Source: G965240365 sp965240365 (GTDB lineage Bacteria; Pseudomonadota; Gammaproteobacteria; Eutrophobiales; Eutrophobiaceae). Taken from it: a stretch of DNA of 64,000 bases. The position numbers were made by a program, and so were the translations under genes. The notes below the pieces were generated by a model. It was not told the DNA's origin and did no database searches. It saw only the letters and a program-made list of their open reading frames with translations. This document shows, piece by piece, positions 17,678 to 24,672 of this stretch (the stretch's first letter is position 1; each line of letters opens with the position of its first letter). The stretch lies in contig OZ251218.1 of assembly GCA_965240365.1 (NCBI GenBank), forward strand, positions 2,170,001 through 2,234,000, written 5' to 3'.

Positions 17678-17821
17678 TTATTCAGCTTGGAAAACGAGGG
17701 GACGTTTTTCGAGAAAAGCCGCAATATGCGATAGCAATGGGGTTACCAGGGCGTTCAGGGCTTCAGGCCGATCCAACGTCAACGTCAAAATTCTCGAAAC
17801 CCTGCGACTGGGTGTCGGCAT
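17678..17821 (-). pseudogene. paaF: paaF remnant: enoyl-CoA hydratase reduced by an in-frame internal deletion
   Basis: A 47-codon ORF with its own GAGGAG site directly precedes paaG. Its first 30 or so residues (RILTLTLDRPEALNALVTPL) match the N-terminal strand and helix of an enoyl-CoA hydratase. Its last 15 or so (IAAFLEKRPLVFQAE) match the extreme C-terminus of the same family (usually FLEKRxPxFxGx). The middle of about 210 residues is gone, with frame kept. paaF normally sits here, just before paaG. The remnant cannot be catalytic. It may persist as a translational leader for paaG. Confidence 0.7.
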
Positions 17822-17851
17822 GGACTATCTCCTCTCAAAATTGATACACTT

Positions 17852-17880
17852 TATATGCTTTTATAAAATTACTTTATCAA
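17852..17880 (-). promoter_or_regulatory. Candidate sigma-70 promoter of the paa operon
   Basis: On the minus strand TTGATA (17880-17875) and CATATA (17857-17852) are spaced by exactly 17 bp, in an AT-rich stretch just upstream of the vestigial paaF and paaG. PaaX control is expected here from the family. I cannot point to a convincing PaaX inverted repeat. Confidence 0.45.
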
Positions 17881-17967
17881 ATATTTCCATGCCTTCAAAC
17901 ACTTTTTTACCCTCGAATCGCGGGAATTTTTGCGATCAAGTCATCAAATACTGAAAAATAGAGAAAT

Positions 17968-17997
17968 TTGAACCTGCCCCGCACTTCAACTTATGAT
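17968..17997 (+). promoter_or_regulatory. Candidate promoter for the paaN remnant-paaY-paaX unit
   Basis: TTGAAC (17968-17973) and TATGAT (17992-17997) are spaced by 18 bp on the plus strand, 28 bases before the first ATG of the rightward unit. Together with the leftward candidate this makes a divergent control region of about 200 bp, which would let PaaX act on both operons. Confidence 0.4.
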
Positions 17998-18024
17998 ACA
18001 TATATTTCATCAATCAAATAAAAA

Positions 18025-18261
18025 ATGACAAATTTAATGAGTAATTCAATGTTTGAAGATCTGTTTGCCAGGCACAGGGCAGTATTGGACTCGGCGGTTT
18101 CTGCCGCAAAAGACCGGGGCTACTGGTCTCAATATCCCGAGACTCCTTCACGAAAAATCTACGGCGCGAGCGCGGCACAGGACGGCGAGGCCGCCTTGAC
18201 CGATCTGGCCTTGGTCGCGGATCGCTTCACCATCGTTCAGTCCCGGCGGGAGACTGGGTGA
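18025..18261 (+). pseudogene. paaN: Probable paaN remnant with internal deletion
   Basis: A 78-codon ORF. The first part (LFARHRAVLDSAVSAAKDRGYWSQYPETPS.. in two halves) resembles the N-terminus of PaaN, the aldehyde-dehydrogenase-type protein of about 550 residues found in many alphaproteobacterial and betaproteobacterial paa clusters. The last residues (VADRFTIVQSRR) resemble, from memory, the PaaN C-terminus. If so, this is a second in-frame internal deletion next to the paaF one. Its TGA overlaps the paaY ATG (TGATG), so it may couple translation of paaY. It could instead be a small protein of unknown function. Confidence 0.5.
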
Positions 18262-18863
18262 TGGCCATTTATGAGATCGACGGCATCCGCCCGGTGGTGC
18301 ATCCGTCAAGCTATGTCCACCCCGAAGCGGTGCTGATCGGCGATGTGCAGATCGGCCCCGGCTGTTATATCGGCCCGCTTGCCAGCCTGCGCGGCGATTT
18401 TGGCCGCATCCTGATCGGCCAGGGCGCAAATATTCAGGAAGGCTGCGCCGCCCATGCCTTCCCGGGCATGGATGTGGTCGTGGCGCCGGACGGCCATATC
18501 GGTCACGGCGCTATCCTGCATGGCTGTATCATTGGTGAAAACGCGCTTGTGGGGATGAACGCCGTGATTATGGACGGCGCGCGAATCGGGCGCGCCGCCT
18601 TTGTCGCGGCGCAATCCCTGGTGAAGGCGGAAGACCGGATCCCCGACCGTCACCTGGCGGTGGGGGCGCCGGCTAAAGTGACCCGGGAATTGACCGAGGA
18701 TGAGATTTCCTGGAAAACCCGCGGCACGCTGGCATATCAGCGTTTGACAGTCCGCAGTCTTGCCGGTTTGAAAAAGTGCCGGCCATTGACGGAACCGGAG
18801 CCGGGCCGTGGGTCCGTGGACGCAGGTGATCTGGCGCCGCTGTCGCGCGTCAGGCGCGCTTAA
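18261..18863 (+). CDS. paaY: PaaY: hexapeptide-repeat (gamma-carbonic-anhydrase-like) thioesterase
   Basis: 200 residues from the ATG at 18261; a GTG one codon earlier is possible. Left-handed beta-helix repeats run from about residue 14 to 150, for example VLIGDVQIGPGCYIGPLASL and IGHGAILHGCIIGENALVGM. The metal-binding His residues of the gamma-carbonic anhydrase family lie in AAHAFPG and GHIGHGAILHG. In phenylacetate catabolism PaaY is a thioesterase that removes toxic CoA intermediates. The 3' end precedes paaX by 52 bases. Confidence 0.93.
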   Translation: MAIYEIDGIRPVVHPSSYVHPEAVLIGDVQIGPGCYIGPLASLRGDFGRILIGQGANIQEGCAAHAFPGMDVVVAPDGHIGHGAILHGCIIGENALVGMNAVIMDGARIGRAAFVAAQSLVKAEDRIPDRHLAVGAPAKVTRELTEDEISWKTRGTLAYQRLTVRSLAGLKKCRPLTEPEPGRGSVDAGDLAPLSRVRRA

Positions 18864-18915
18864 AGCAGCGGCCTGCCTCCCTGCCCGCGCCGATCGAATG
18901 TGGGGCCATTGAGTA

Positions 18916-19875
18916 ATGAATAAATGCCGCGCCGACACGCTTGCGAACGGGTTGATAGAGCAGATCGCGCCGAAGGCCAAATCCCTGATCGTCACCTGTT
19001 TTGGCGACGCCGTCCTGCCGCATGGCGGCGCCTGTTGGCTCGGCAGTTTGATTCGGCTGATGCGCCCTTTCGGCCTCAGCGACCGGCTGGTGCGCACCTG
19101 CGTGTTCCGCCTGAGCAAAGAAGACTGGTTGACGTCGATCCCGGTGGGACGGCGTTCCCTTTATACGGTTACCGAAACCAGTCGGCGGCGGTTTGAGGCC
19201 GCCGACCAGCGCATTTACGGCGGCCAACAACAAGGCTGGGACGGCGAATGGACCTTTGTGCTTGCCAGCGACCGCACCCGCCCGGTCGAGCCCAAAAGAC
19301 CGCCCGGTGACGAGGAAGCCGGCGCCGATCTCACCCGGCAGTTGCAGTGGATCGGCTTTGGCGAAGTGGGCCAGCGGCTCTACGCGCACCCCGTATCAAA
19401 CAGCGAGCAGTTGCGGCTTTTATTCCAGAATCTGGATATGGGCCAGGATGCGGTGATCTTCCGCGCGACGGCCGAGACGCTGACCGGCAGCGAACCGCTC
19501 CGCGCCCTGGCGCGCCGCATATGGAATCTGGAGAAGGTGGAAGCGGATTACCAGGCTTTTCTGGATGTGTTCCGGCCCGTTCTGTCCGCCTTATCACAAG
19601 CGGGAGCGCTGCCCGGCGAACTCTGCTTTATGGTGCGCACGCTTCTGATCCATGAGTATCGGCGCATCGTGCTGCGCGACCCCATGCTGCCCGAGGCGCT
19701 CTTGCCCGGTGAGTGGACCGGCGCGGCCGCCTGGCTATTGTGCCGCAACCTGTATCGCTTAACCGAGGCCCGGGCGGAACGCCATTTGTGCGCGGTTCTG
19801 GAAACCGCCGACGGGCCCGTGACCAAGGCGCATCCGCCCTATTTCCAGCGCTTCGGCGGCCTGCGCGGCGCATAA
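18916..19875 (+). CDS. paaX: PaaX: phenylacetyl-CoA-responsive transcriptional repressor
   Basis: 319 residues (E. coli 316). The N-terminal winged-helix domain has PKAKSLIVTCFGDAVLPHGG and LSDRLVRTCVFRLSKEDWL; the central ligand domain and the PaaX C-terminal domain (LLIHEYRRIVLRDPMLPEALLP) follow. The repressor leaves its operators when phenylacetyl-CoA is bound. It is co-transcribed with paaY and probably represses both the leftward paa operon and itself through the 17.8-18.0 kb region. Confidence 0.95.
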   Translation: MNKCRADTLANGLIEQIAPKAKSLIVTCFGDAVLPHGGACWLGSLIRLMRPFGLSDRLVRTCVFRLSKEDWLTSIPVGRRSLYTVTETSRRRFEAADQRIYGGQQQGWDGEWTFVLASDRTRPVEPKRPPGDEEAGADLTRQLQWIGFGEVGQRLYAHPVSNSEQLRLLFQNLDMGQDAVIFRATAETLTGSEPLRALARRIWNLEKVEADYQAFLDVFRPVLSALSQAGALPGELCFMVRTLLIHEYRRIVLRDPMLPEALLPGEWTGAAAWLLCRNLYRLTEARAERHLCAVLETADGPVTKAHPPYFQRFGGLRGA

Positions 19876-20057
19876 ATCCTGCATGCCTCTGGCCCGCGGA
19901 GGGTTGCGTTTATGAAGATTCTGTGGCCTGGTTCGGCGCTCCTTCCCGGATCTCGCCCCGGTCGATCAAGCGCGGGGCTGGATTCAAAGCTGAAGATCAG
20001 CGCCAGGCCGAGACGCGCAGGGGGGTGTTGATCAGGAATTGGCCAGAGCAATGAATT

Positions 20058-20080
20058 GAGGGGGTGTCCTGACCCCCCTC
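20058..20080. terminator. Possible stem-loop terminator after paaX
   Basis: GAGGGGGT (20058-20065) pairs with ACCCCCCTC (20072-20080, one bulge) around a 6-nt loop. There is no clear T run, so this could also be a pause site. The 508-bp gap from 19876 to 20383 between convergent paaX and boxR otherwise holds only the phased TTCC repeats and no gene I can support. Confidence 0.4.
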
Positions 20081-20240
20081 ACATGCCGGGCGAAGGGCTG
20101 CAGTTTCACCTTCGATTTACCCCGCAGATGCAGGTTTAGAACTTATGAGGGGTGGGCGGCCCCCGCAGCATTCGCATGCAGATTTTGCCCCGGCAATATT
20201 TGAACTATAGTCTATTCATTCCAAAAATCACCCCATAATA

Positions 20241-20275
20241 TTCCACCAAATTCCGCAAAATTCCGTTTGATTCCG
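20241..20275 (+). repeat. Four TTCC direct repeats with an exact 10-bp period
   Basis: TTCC begins at 20241, 20251, 20261 and 20271, three of the four as TTCCG, with A- or T-rich spacers. The 10-bp period puts them on one face of the helix. They lie between the ends of paaX and boxR, not in an obvious promoter. A related TTCC starts at 20219. Confidence 0.7.
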
Positions 20276-20383
20276 TCAACACTCGTTGGATTTTAAAAAT
20301 CCGATAAAAAAATGCACAATCATCTTTCGCAAGATTCTAGTCATGAGCCGGCGGCGCTTGCGTGCCCCTGGCGCCCCAGCCGC

Positions 20384-21301
20384 TCAACTTATAAATCCGC
20401 TGTCCCTGATCAACTGCGCCAACTCATCAACGGACGCCTTTAAGGGCTTGTTGGTCGTGTCCAGTTGCGCATCGGCGCGTTTGTAGAGCGCCTCGCGGCT
20501 TTTGAGAATAGACTTCAACTGCTCCATTGATTCCGGATTTCCGGCCATGGGCCGGGTATCGCCCTGCGCCAGCACCCGTGACATATGTTCGCTTGGGCTG
20601 GCCCTCACCCAGATGGTGTGAAAATGGGCCAGCAACCGCTCATAGGTTTCGGGTTCCGAGACGATCCCGCCCGCGACCGCCAGGATGAGGGTATCGTAGA
20701 TCGAGATGACACGGCTGACCGCTTGTTGCTCAAGGGTCCGATACCCCTCTTGCCCATACATCGCAATGATTTCGTTGACCGGCATGCCGGCCTGGTCTTC
20801 GATTTCCCGGTTAAGTTCGACAAAAGGCAGGCGCAGGACCTGCCCTGCCATCGCGCCCAATGTGGATTTCCCGGCCCCTCGAAGACCGATCAGACAGACA
20901 CGCTGGGCCCGAAGGCTTTTCGGCTCTGATGGGCTAAGCACTTGCAGCGCGCGCTTGCGCGTCCTGGTCGACGAAGAACGAAATAAGTCAGCAACCTTCA
21001 TCACTTCAGACGTCCACGGATCGTCTTCCCCGATGAGCCACTCAATACGATACCCTAATGCGATGGAGACGCGTTGCAGTAACCCGATCGAGATATTGCC
21101 CTCGCCCGCTTCCAGTTGCGCGAGATATCGCGGGGACACGCCGGAGGCCTCGGACACCAGTCGCCGAGGCATGCCCTTCAACTCGCGCGCCTTTCTAACC
21201 CGTTCCCCGACCCTCGCCAGCAATGCCTGAACCTCGGCGTCAACGAGGCTTTGCGTCGTATCGACGACAGCCTCGCCGCGGAAATTGACAATTTCAGTCA
21301 T
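20384..21301 (-). CDS. boxR: BoxR/BzdR-type repressor (XRE domain plus shikimate-kinase-like domain)
   Basis: 305 residues. The N-terminal HTH_XRE domain (about 30-90) reads ELKGMPRRLVSEASGVSPRY. The C-terminal shikimate-kinase-like domain (about 135-300) has the P-loop GLRGAGKST. This fusion is diagnostic of BzdR/BoxR, in which the kinase-like domain senses benzoyl-CoA and releases the DNA. The start overlaps the stop of the upstream thioesterase gene, so boxC, thioesterase and boxR form one minus-strand operon. Candidate operators with repeated TGCA lie at 26.76-26.83 kb. Confidence 0.93.
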   Translation of the reverse strand: MTEIVNFRGEAVVDTTQSLVDAEVQALLARVGERVRKARELKGMPRRLVSEASGVSPRYLAQLEAGEGNISIGLLQRVSIALGYRIEWLIGEDDPWTSEVMKVADLFRSSSTRTRKRALQVLSPSEPKSLRAQRVCLIGLRGAGKSTLGAMAGQVLRLPFVELNREIEDQAGMPVNEIIAMYGQEGYRTLEQQAVSRVISIYDTLILAVAGGIVSEPETYERLLAHFHTIWVRASPSEHMSRVLAQGDTRPMAGNPESMEQLKSILKSREALYKRADAQLDTTNKPLKASVDELAQLIRDSGFIS

Positions 21302-21716
21302 CTGCCCGGTTTTTCAGATAAGGCTCAACAACTTCCCTGATGAAATTCGGCGGTATCCTTTTTTCAAACGCGGGCTGATCGACAAAAACGCTGACGAAAT
21401 CACCCTCAAAACAAAAAATGCCGTCTTGCCGACCCTCGACATGGAAACCGATGGATGTCTTCCCAAGCCGGTTTGGGGCAACGGAACATATCAATCTGTG
21501 CCGGGGTGTGACGGGGGCCTTGAAATTCATCGTCATATTGACGAACGGCATGCCGATCTTCCGGTCGCGTTCCAACTGGTACCAACCGCCGCCGAGATGA
21601 TGTTCCCACCAGGCGTCAATGGCCGCCAGAGCGAACCAGGGCAGGCGCGCGGTATAGACAATCCAGGCCGGGTCACAATCGCCCCACTGCACCCGGATTT
21701 CGTGCTCAAATATCAT
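21294..21716 (-). CDS. Acyl-CoA thioesterase of the 4-hydroxybenzoyl-CoA thioesterase family
   Basis: 140 residues, hot-dog fold. The N-terminus EHEIRVQWGDCDPAWIVYTARL has the Asp nucleophile position (WGDCDP) of the 4HBT/YbgC family, and WWEHHLGGG follows. Placed between boxC and boxR, it probably hydrolyses stalled aryl-CoA or hydroxybenzoyl-CoA esters to free CoA, a role like that of PaaI. It starts 30 bases after boxC and overlaps boxR by 8 bases. Exact substrate unknown. Confidence 0.85.
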   Translation of the reverse strand: MIFEHEIRVQWGDCDPAWIVYTARLPWFALAAIDAWWEHHLGGGWYQLERDRKIGMPFVNMTMNFKAPVTPRHRLICSVAPNRLGKTSIGFHVEGRQDGIFCFEGDFVSVFVDQPAFEKRIPPNFIREVVEPYLKNRADD

Positions 21717-21746
21717 TAACAGGCCTTTTAAGCGATGCCACCAGAC

Positions 21747-23405
21747 TTAAACCCGTTCCATATTATAGTTGCCGCGCTTGCCGGTTCCGTAACGCTGTAG
21801 GGCGCCGTCCTCGCCAACCGCGTTGGGTCGCTGGAAGATCCAGTTTTGCCACGCCGTCAGACGCCCGAAGATTCGGGTTTCCATGGTTTCAGGCCCCGCA
21901 AAACGCAGATTGGCCTCCATGCCGGTCATGGCGTCCGGGCTGAAAGAGGCCCGCTCCTCGCTGAAGATGCGCACTTCGTCTTCCCAGTCGATGTCGTCCA
22001 GGGCATAGGTGATCAACCCCAATGCCGACGCATCGACCGCGTCGAGGCTTTCACCAATCTTCTGCCTTGCCGCCGCAACGGTCTCGGACTCGCCGAGAAA
22101 CCGCGTTTCCAGTCGGGTAAAATCATTCGCCATAGGGAAACGACCGAAATTGGCGTCGGACAGCGTAATGCCCGCTAAAGGCCGGTTATCGCCTTCAAAT
22201 ACGCCTTCCATCATGTAACTGCGGTCCACGGCCCACAGAATCTCGGCCAGGACACCGGCAAAACACGAGCCGTGTTCGATAACCGCAATCAGCGAGCGGG
22301 ATGTCACATCGATGCGCTTTAACACCCGTTTCCAATAGGCGAGAATCTCACGCGCCAGCCAGTGATCTTCCTGGGCGACCAGCGCGCTTTCATGCGCCAG
22401 GACGGCGTTCGCATCGCCCTGGCTGCGGAACACCCAAAGGCCGATCTCCATTTCATTAAGGCGCAGATGCAGGATCGCATCATCAAGTTCACGCGCCAGA
22501 CGCAGCAGATAAGACTGATCTCCCTTAGCTACGAGGGCGTCCGACGACCGGAGCGCCTCGCAATTCGGGCCGCTGATCGTGATCGTCGCCTTGCGGCCTT
22601 CCCGGTCAATCGCGACCTCGACCAGCGAGTAGGAGACCGCGCCATCATCGGCAAATCTGCGCACAATGGGGCCGAGGGAAATACCGGCTTCGGCCTTGCT
22701 TTCGGCGCCCGCCGCAAACTCGGCGGCGCGCGTGGCCACCGTTTCCTCGAACCGGGGGTTCGCGATGACCTCGTCCACAAGACGCCATTCCAGGGCGCGT
22801 TTACCTTTCACGCCTTCCTCGATCGAGCAGAAGATATCGGCCAGATCACGGCGCACCTTTCGCTTATCGGTGACGCGGGTCAGGCCGCCAGTGCCGGGCA
22901 AGACGGCAAGCAGCGGAACTTCGGGCAAGGCAACGGCCGAGGCGCTGTCATCGGTCAGCATGATGTAATTGCACGCCAGCGCCAGTTCATAGCCGCCGCC
23001 CGCACAGGCCCCCTTGATCGCCGCAATATACTTTTGCCCGGAATCCGCTTCCGCCGCTTCGAAGGTATTTCTGGTTTCATTGGTGAACTTGCAAAAATTC
23101 ACCTTATGCGCATGCGCCGCGCCGCCGAGCATACGAATATTGGCGCCGGCACAAAACACATTGTCCTTGCCGGATCGCAAAACCACGACCTTCACTTCCG
23201 GGTGCTCAAAGCGCATCCGCTGAACGATATCGGCAAGCTCAATATCGACCCCCAGATCGTAGGAATTGAGCTTTAACTGATAGCCGTCAAACAAGCCGCC
23301 ATCTTCATCGACATCCATATAGAGGTTTGCGATATTGCCCTTGTAATCAATGCGCCAATGGCGATAGCGGGACGGGTCGGTTTGAAAATCAATCACTTTG
23401 GTCAC
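21747..23405 (-). CDS. boxC: BoxC: 2,3-epoxybenzoyl-CoA dihydrolase (benzoyl-CoA-dihydrodiol lyase)
   Basis: 552 residues (family about 550-560). The enzyme cleaves the ring of 2,3-epoxybenzoyl-CoA to 3,4-dehydroadipyl-CoA semialdehyde and formate. It consists of two crotonase-like halves: the first contains VLRSGKDNVFCAGANIRML and GACAGGGYELALACNYIML, while the second (from about residue 260) is diverged, with EHGSCFAGVLAEILWAVDRS. The N-terminal DFQTDPSRYRHWRI and the C-terminal GRLTAWQNWIFQRPNAVGE are typical. First gene of the boxC-thioesterase-boxR unit. Confidence 0.95.
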   Translation of the reverse strand: MTKVIDFQTDPSRYRHWRIDYKGNIANLYMDVDEDGGLFDGYQLKLNSYDLGVDIELADIVQRMRFEHPEVKVVVLRSGKDNVFCAGANIRMLGGAAHAHKVNFCKFTNETRNTFEAAEADSGQKYIAAIKGACAGGGYELALACNYIMLTDDSASAVALPEVPLLAVLPGTGGLTRVTDKRKVRRDLADIFCSIEEGVKGKRALEWRLVDEVIANPRFEETVATRAAEFAAGAESKAEAGISLGPIVRRFADDGAVSYSLVEVAIDREGRKATITISGPNCEALRSSDALVAKGDQSYLLRLARELDDAILHLRLNEMEIGLWVFRSQGDANAVLAHESALVAQEDHWLAREILAYWKRVLKRIDVTSRSLIAVIEHGSCFAGVLAEILWAVDRSYMMEGVFEGDNRPLAGITLSDANFGRFPMANDFTRLETRFLGESETVAAARQKIGESLDAVDASALGLITYALDDIDWEDEVRIFSEERASFSPDAMTGMEANLRFAGPETMETRIFGRLTAWQNWIFQRPNAVGEDGALQRYGTGKRGNYNMERV

Positions 23406-23481
23406 GGGCCTAAGCCTCCATCATGTCGATTGCTGTCTTAATTGTTGCGCCATACAGCCTTTTAGTGAAGCTATAGAGCGC

Positions 23482-23827
23482 CTCTGATTTATTCAGGGCT
23501 TCCATAAGGAAGCCCTGAATAAATCCATCCTGGATTTCTCAGGGCACGCAAGGTGAAAATGCGATTTTCACCTTGCTTCAAAATCAATGACATACGTCAA
23601 TGATTTTGGCGGCACATCCCTGTGCCGCGGGAAACTCTGATTCAATCAGAGTTTCCATAAGGAAGCCCTGAATAAATCCATCCTGGATTTCCCAGGGCAC
23701 GCAGGGCGAAAATGCGATTTTCACCCTGCTTCAAAATCAATGACTTGCGTCAATGATTTTGGCGGTACACCTGCCTGCAGCAGGCAGGTCCCTGTACCGC
23801 AGGAAGCTCTGATTGAATCAGAGCCTC
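23482..23827 (-). repeat. Two tandem full R1 elements (five hairpins each)
   Basis: This fills the 436-bp gap between boxC and the hydrolase. A partial E module (23482-23504) is followed by copy 1 (about 23508-23656) and copy 2 (about 23661-23827), each in the order E-D-C-B-A, the reverse of the 40.8-kb copy. In copy 1 module D is 23548-23560 with 23564-23576, in copy 2 23701-23713 with 23717-23729. Copy 2 carries a 19-bp palindrome (23770-23788) in the loop of module B. Several stem differences between copies are compensatory. Confidence 0.9.
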
Positions 23828-23841
23828 CATAAACACAGGAT

Positions 23842-24672
23842 TCAAGCCGCATGATTTTGCCTCGTTGCCGAGTATTCCGCGGGCAGGAGGTTCAGGAAGG
23901 CGCTGATCGCCTCCAGGGTGGCCTCGGGTTGATCGAAATGGGGGGAATGCCGGCAGTCGTCGATGACGACAAGTTCGACCTCGGCGGGGCTTTTGCGCCG
24001 CACCACCTCGATTTGCGCCAAGGTTCCGTATTGATCTTCACGCCCCTGCAACGCCAGCACGGGCACGCGAAATGACGCGATGACCGCCTCGATGTTCCAG
24101 GCTTTGAAACCGGGATCGAGCCATGCCTCGTTCCAGCCGCGGAACGTTGCAGCCGGGTCCGCATGATATTTCGCCATGCGCGCTTTCATCGTCGTTGTCT
24201 CAAACATATCACGCGCAGCGGCTATCTCGGCCAGCCCCATCGGTTCGGTGAAAAAATGCGGCGCCATCAAAACCACGCCACGCAGCCGATCATCCGCCAC
24301 GCTCCCGGCGTAAATCGCCGCGATACTGGCGCCATCCGAATGCCCCAAAAGCACATAACCGGGCGCATCAATGGCGGCCAGGACATCCGGCAGACAATCA
24401 AGGGCTTCGCGGGTCATGTAATCCAGCGGTCGCGGCAGAGGCGCCGCATCGGAGCGGCCATAGCCCGCCCTTGAAAAGGCGAAAACGCGGTAGCCGGTAT
24501 AATCCGCAAGCTGCCCGGGAAACGCGCGCCACAGCGCCAGACAGCCCAATCCCTCATGCAGCAAAACGATGACGGGAACGCCTGGATCGTCAGGCCCGAA
24601 TACCGCCCATTCCAATGAGGTCCCGTTCGCAACCACGCGCCCGGAGGGCGCCGACCGATCTATTTTCATCAT
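23842..24672 (-). CDS. Alpha/beta hydrolase of the benzoate cluster
   Basis: 276 residues from the ATG at 24672, which overlaps the ligase stop (ATGA). The nucleophile elbow is LLGHSDGAS (Ser, about residue 107), an oxyanion-hole HEG lies near residue 40, and a C-terminal His sits in DDCRHSPHFDQPE. The nearest family is MhpC/RutD-like hydrolases that often accompany box clusters. Its job there is not established; thioester or lactone rescue is possible. It is translationally coupled to benzoate-CoA ligase. Confidence 0.82.
   Translation of the reverse strand: MMKIDRSAPSGRVVANGTSLEWAVFGPDDPGVPVIVLLHEGLGCLALWRAFPGQLADYTGYRVFAFSRAGYGRSDAAPLPRPLDYMTREALDCLPDVLAAIDAPGYVLLGHSDGASIAAIYAGSVADDRLRGVVLMAPHFFTEPMGLAEIAAARDMFETTTMKARMAKYHADPAATFRGWNEAWLDPGFKAWNIEAVIASFRVPVLALQGREDQYGTLAQIEVVRRKSPAEVELVVIDDCRHSPHFDQPEATLEAISAFLNLLPAEYSATRQNHAA

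Noticed and set aside
19713..20054. Possible gene overlapping and following the paaX end
   Set aside because: No recognisable domain, no ribosome-binding site and overlap with the conserved end of paaX.
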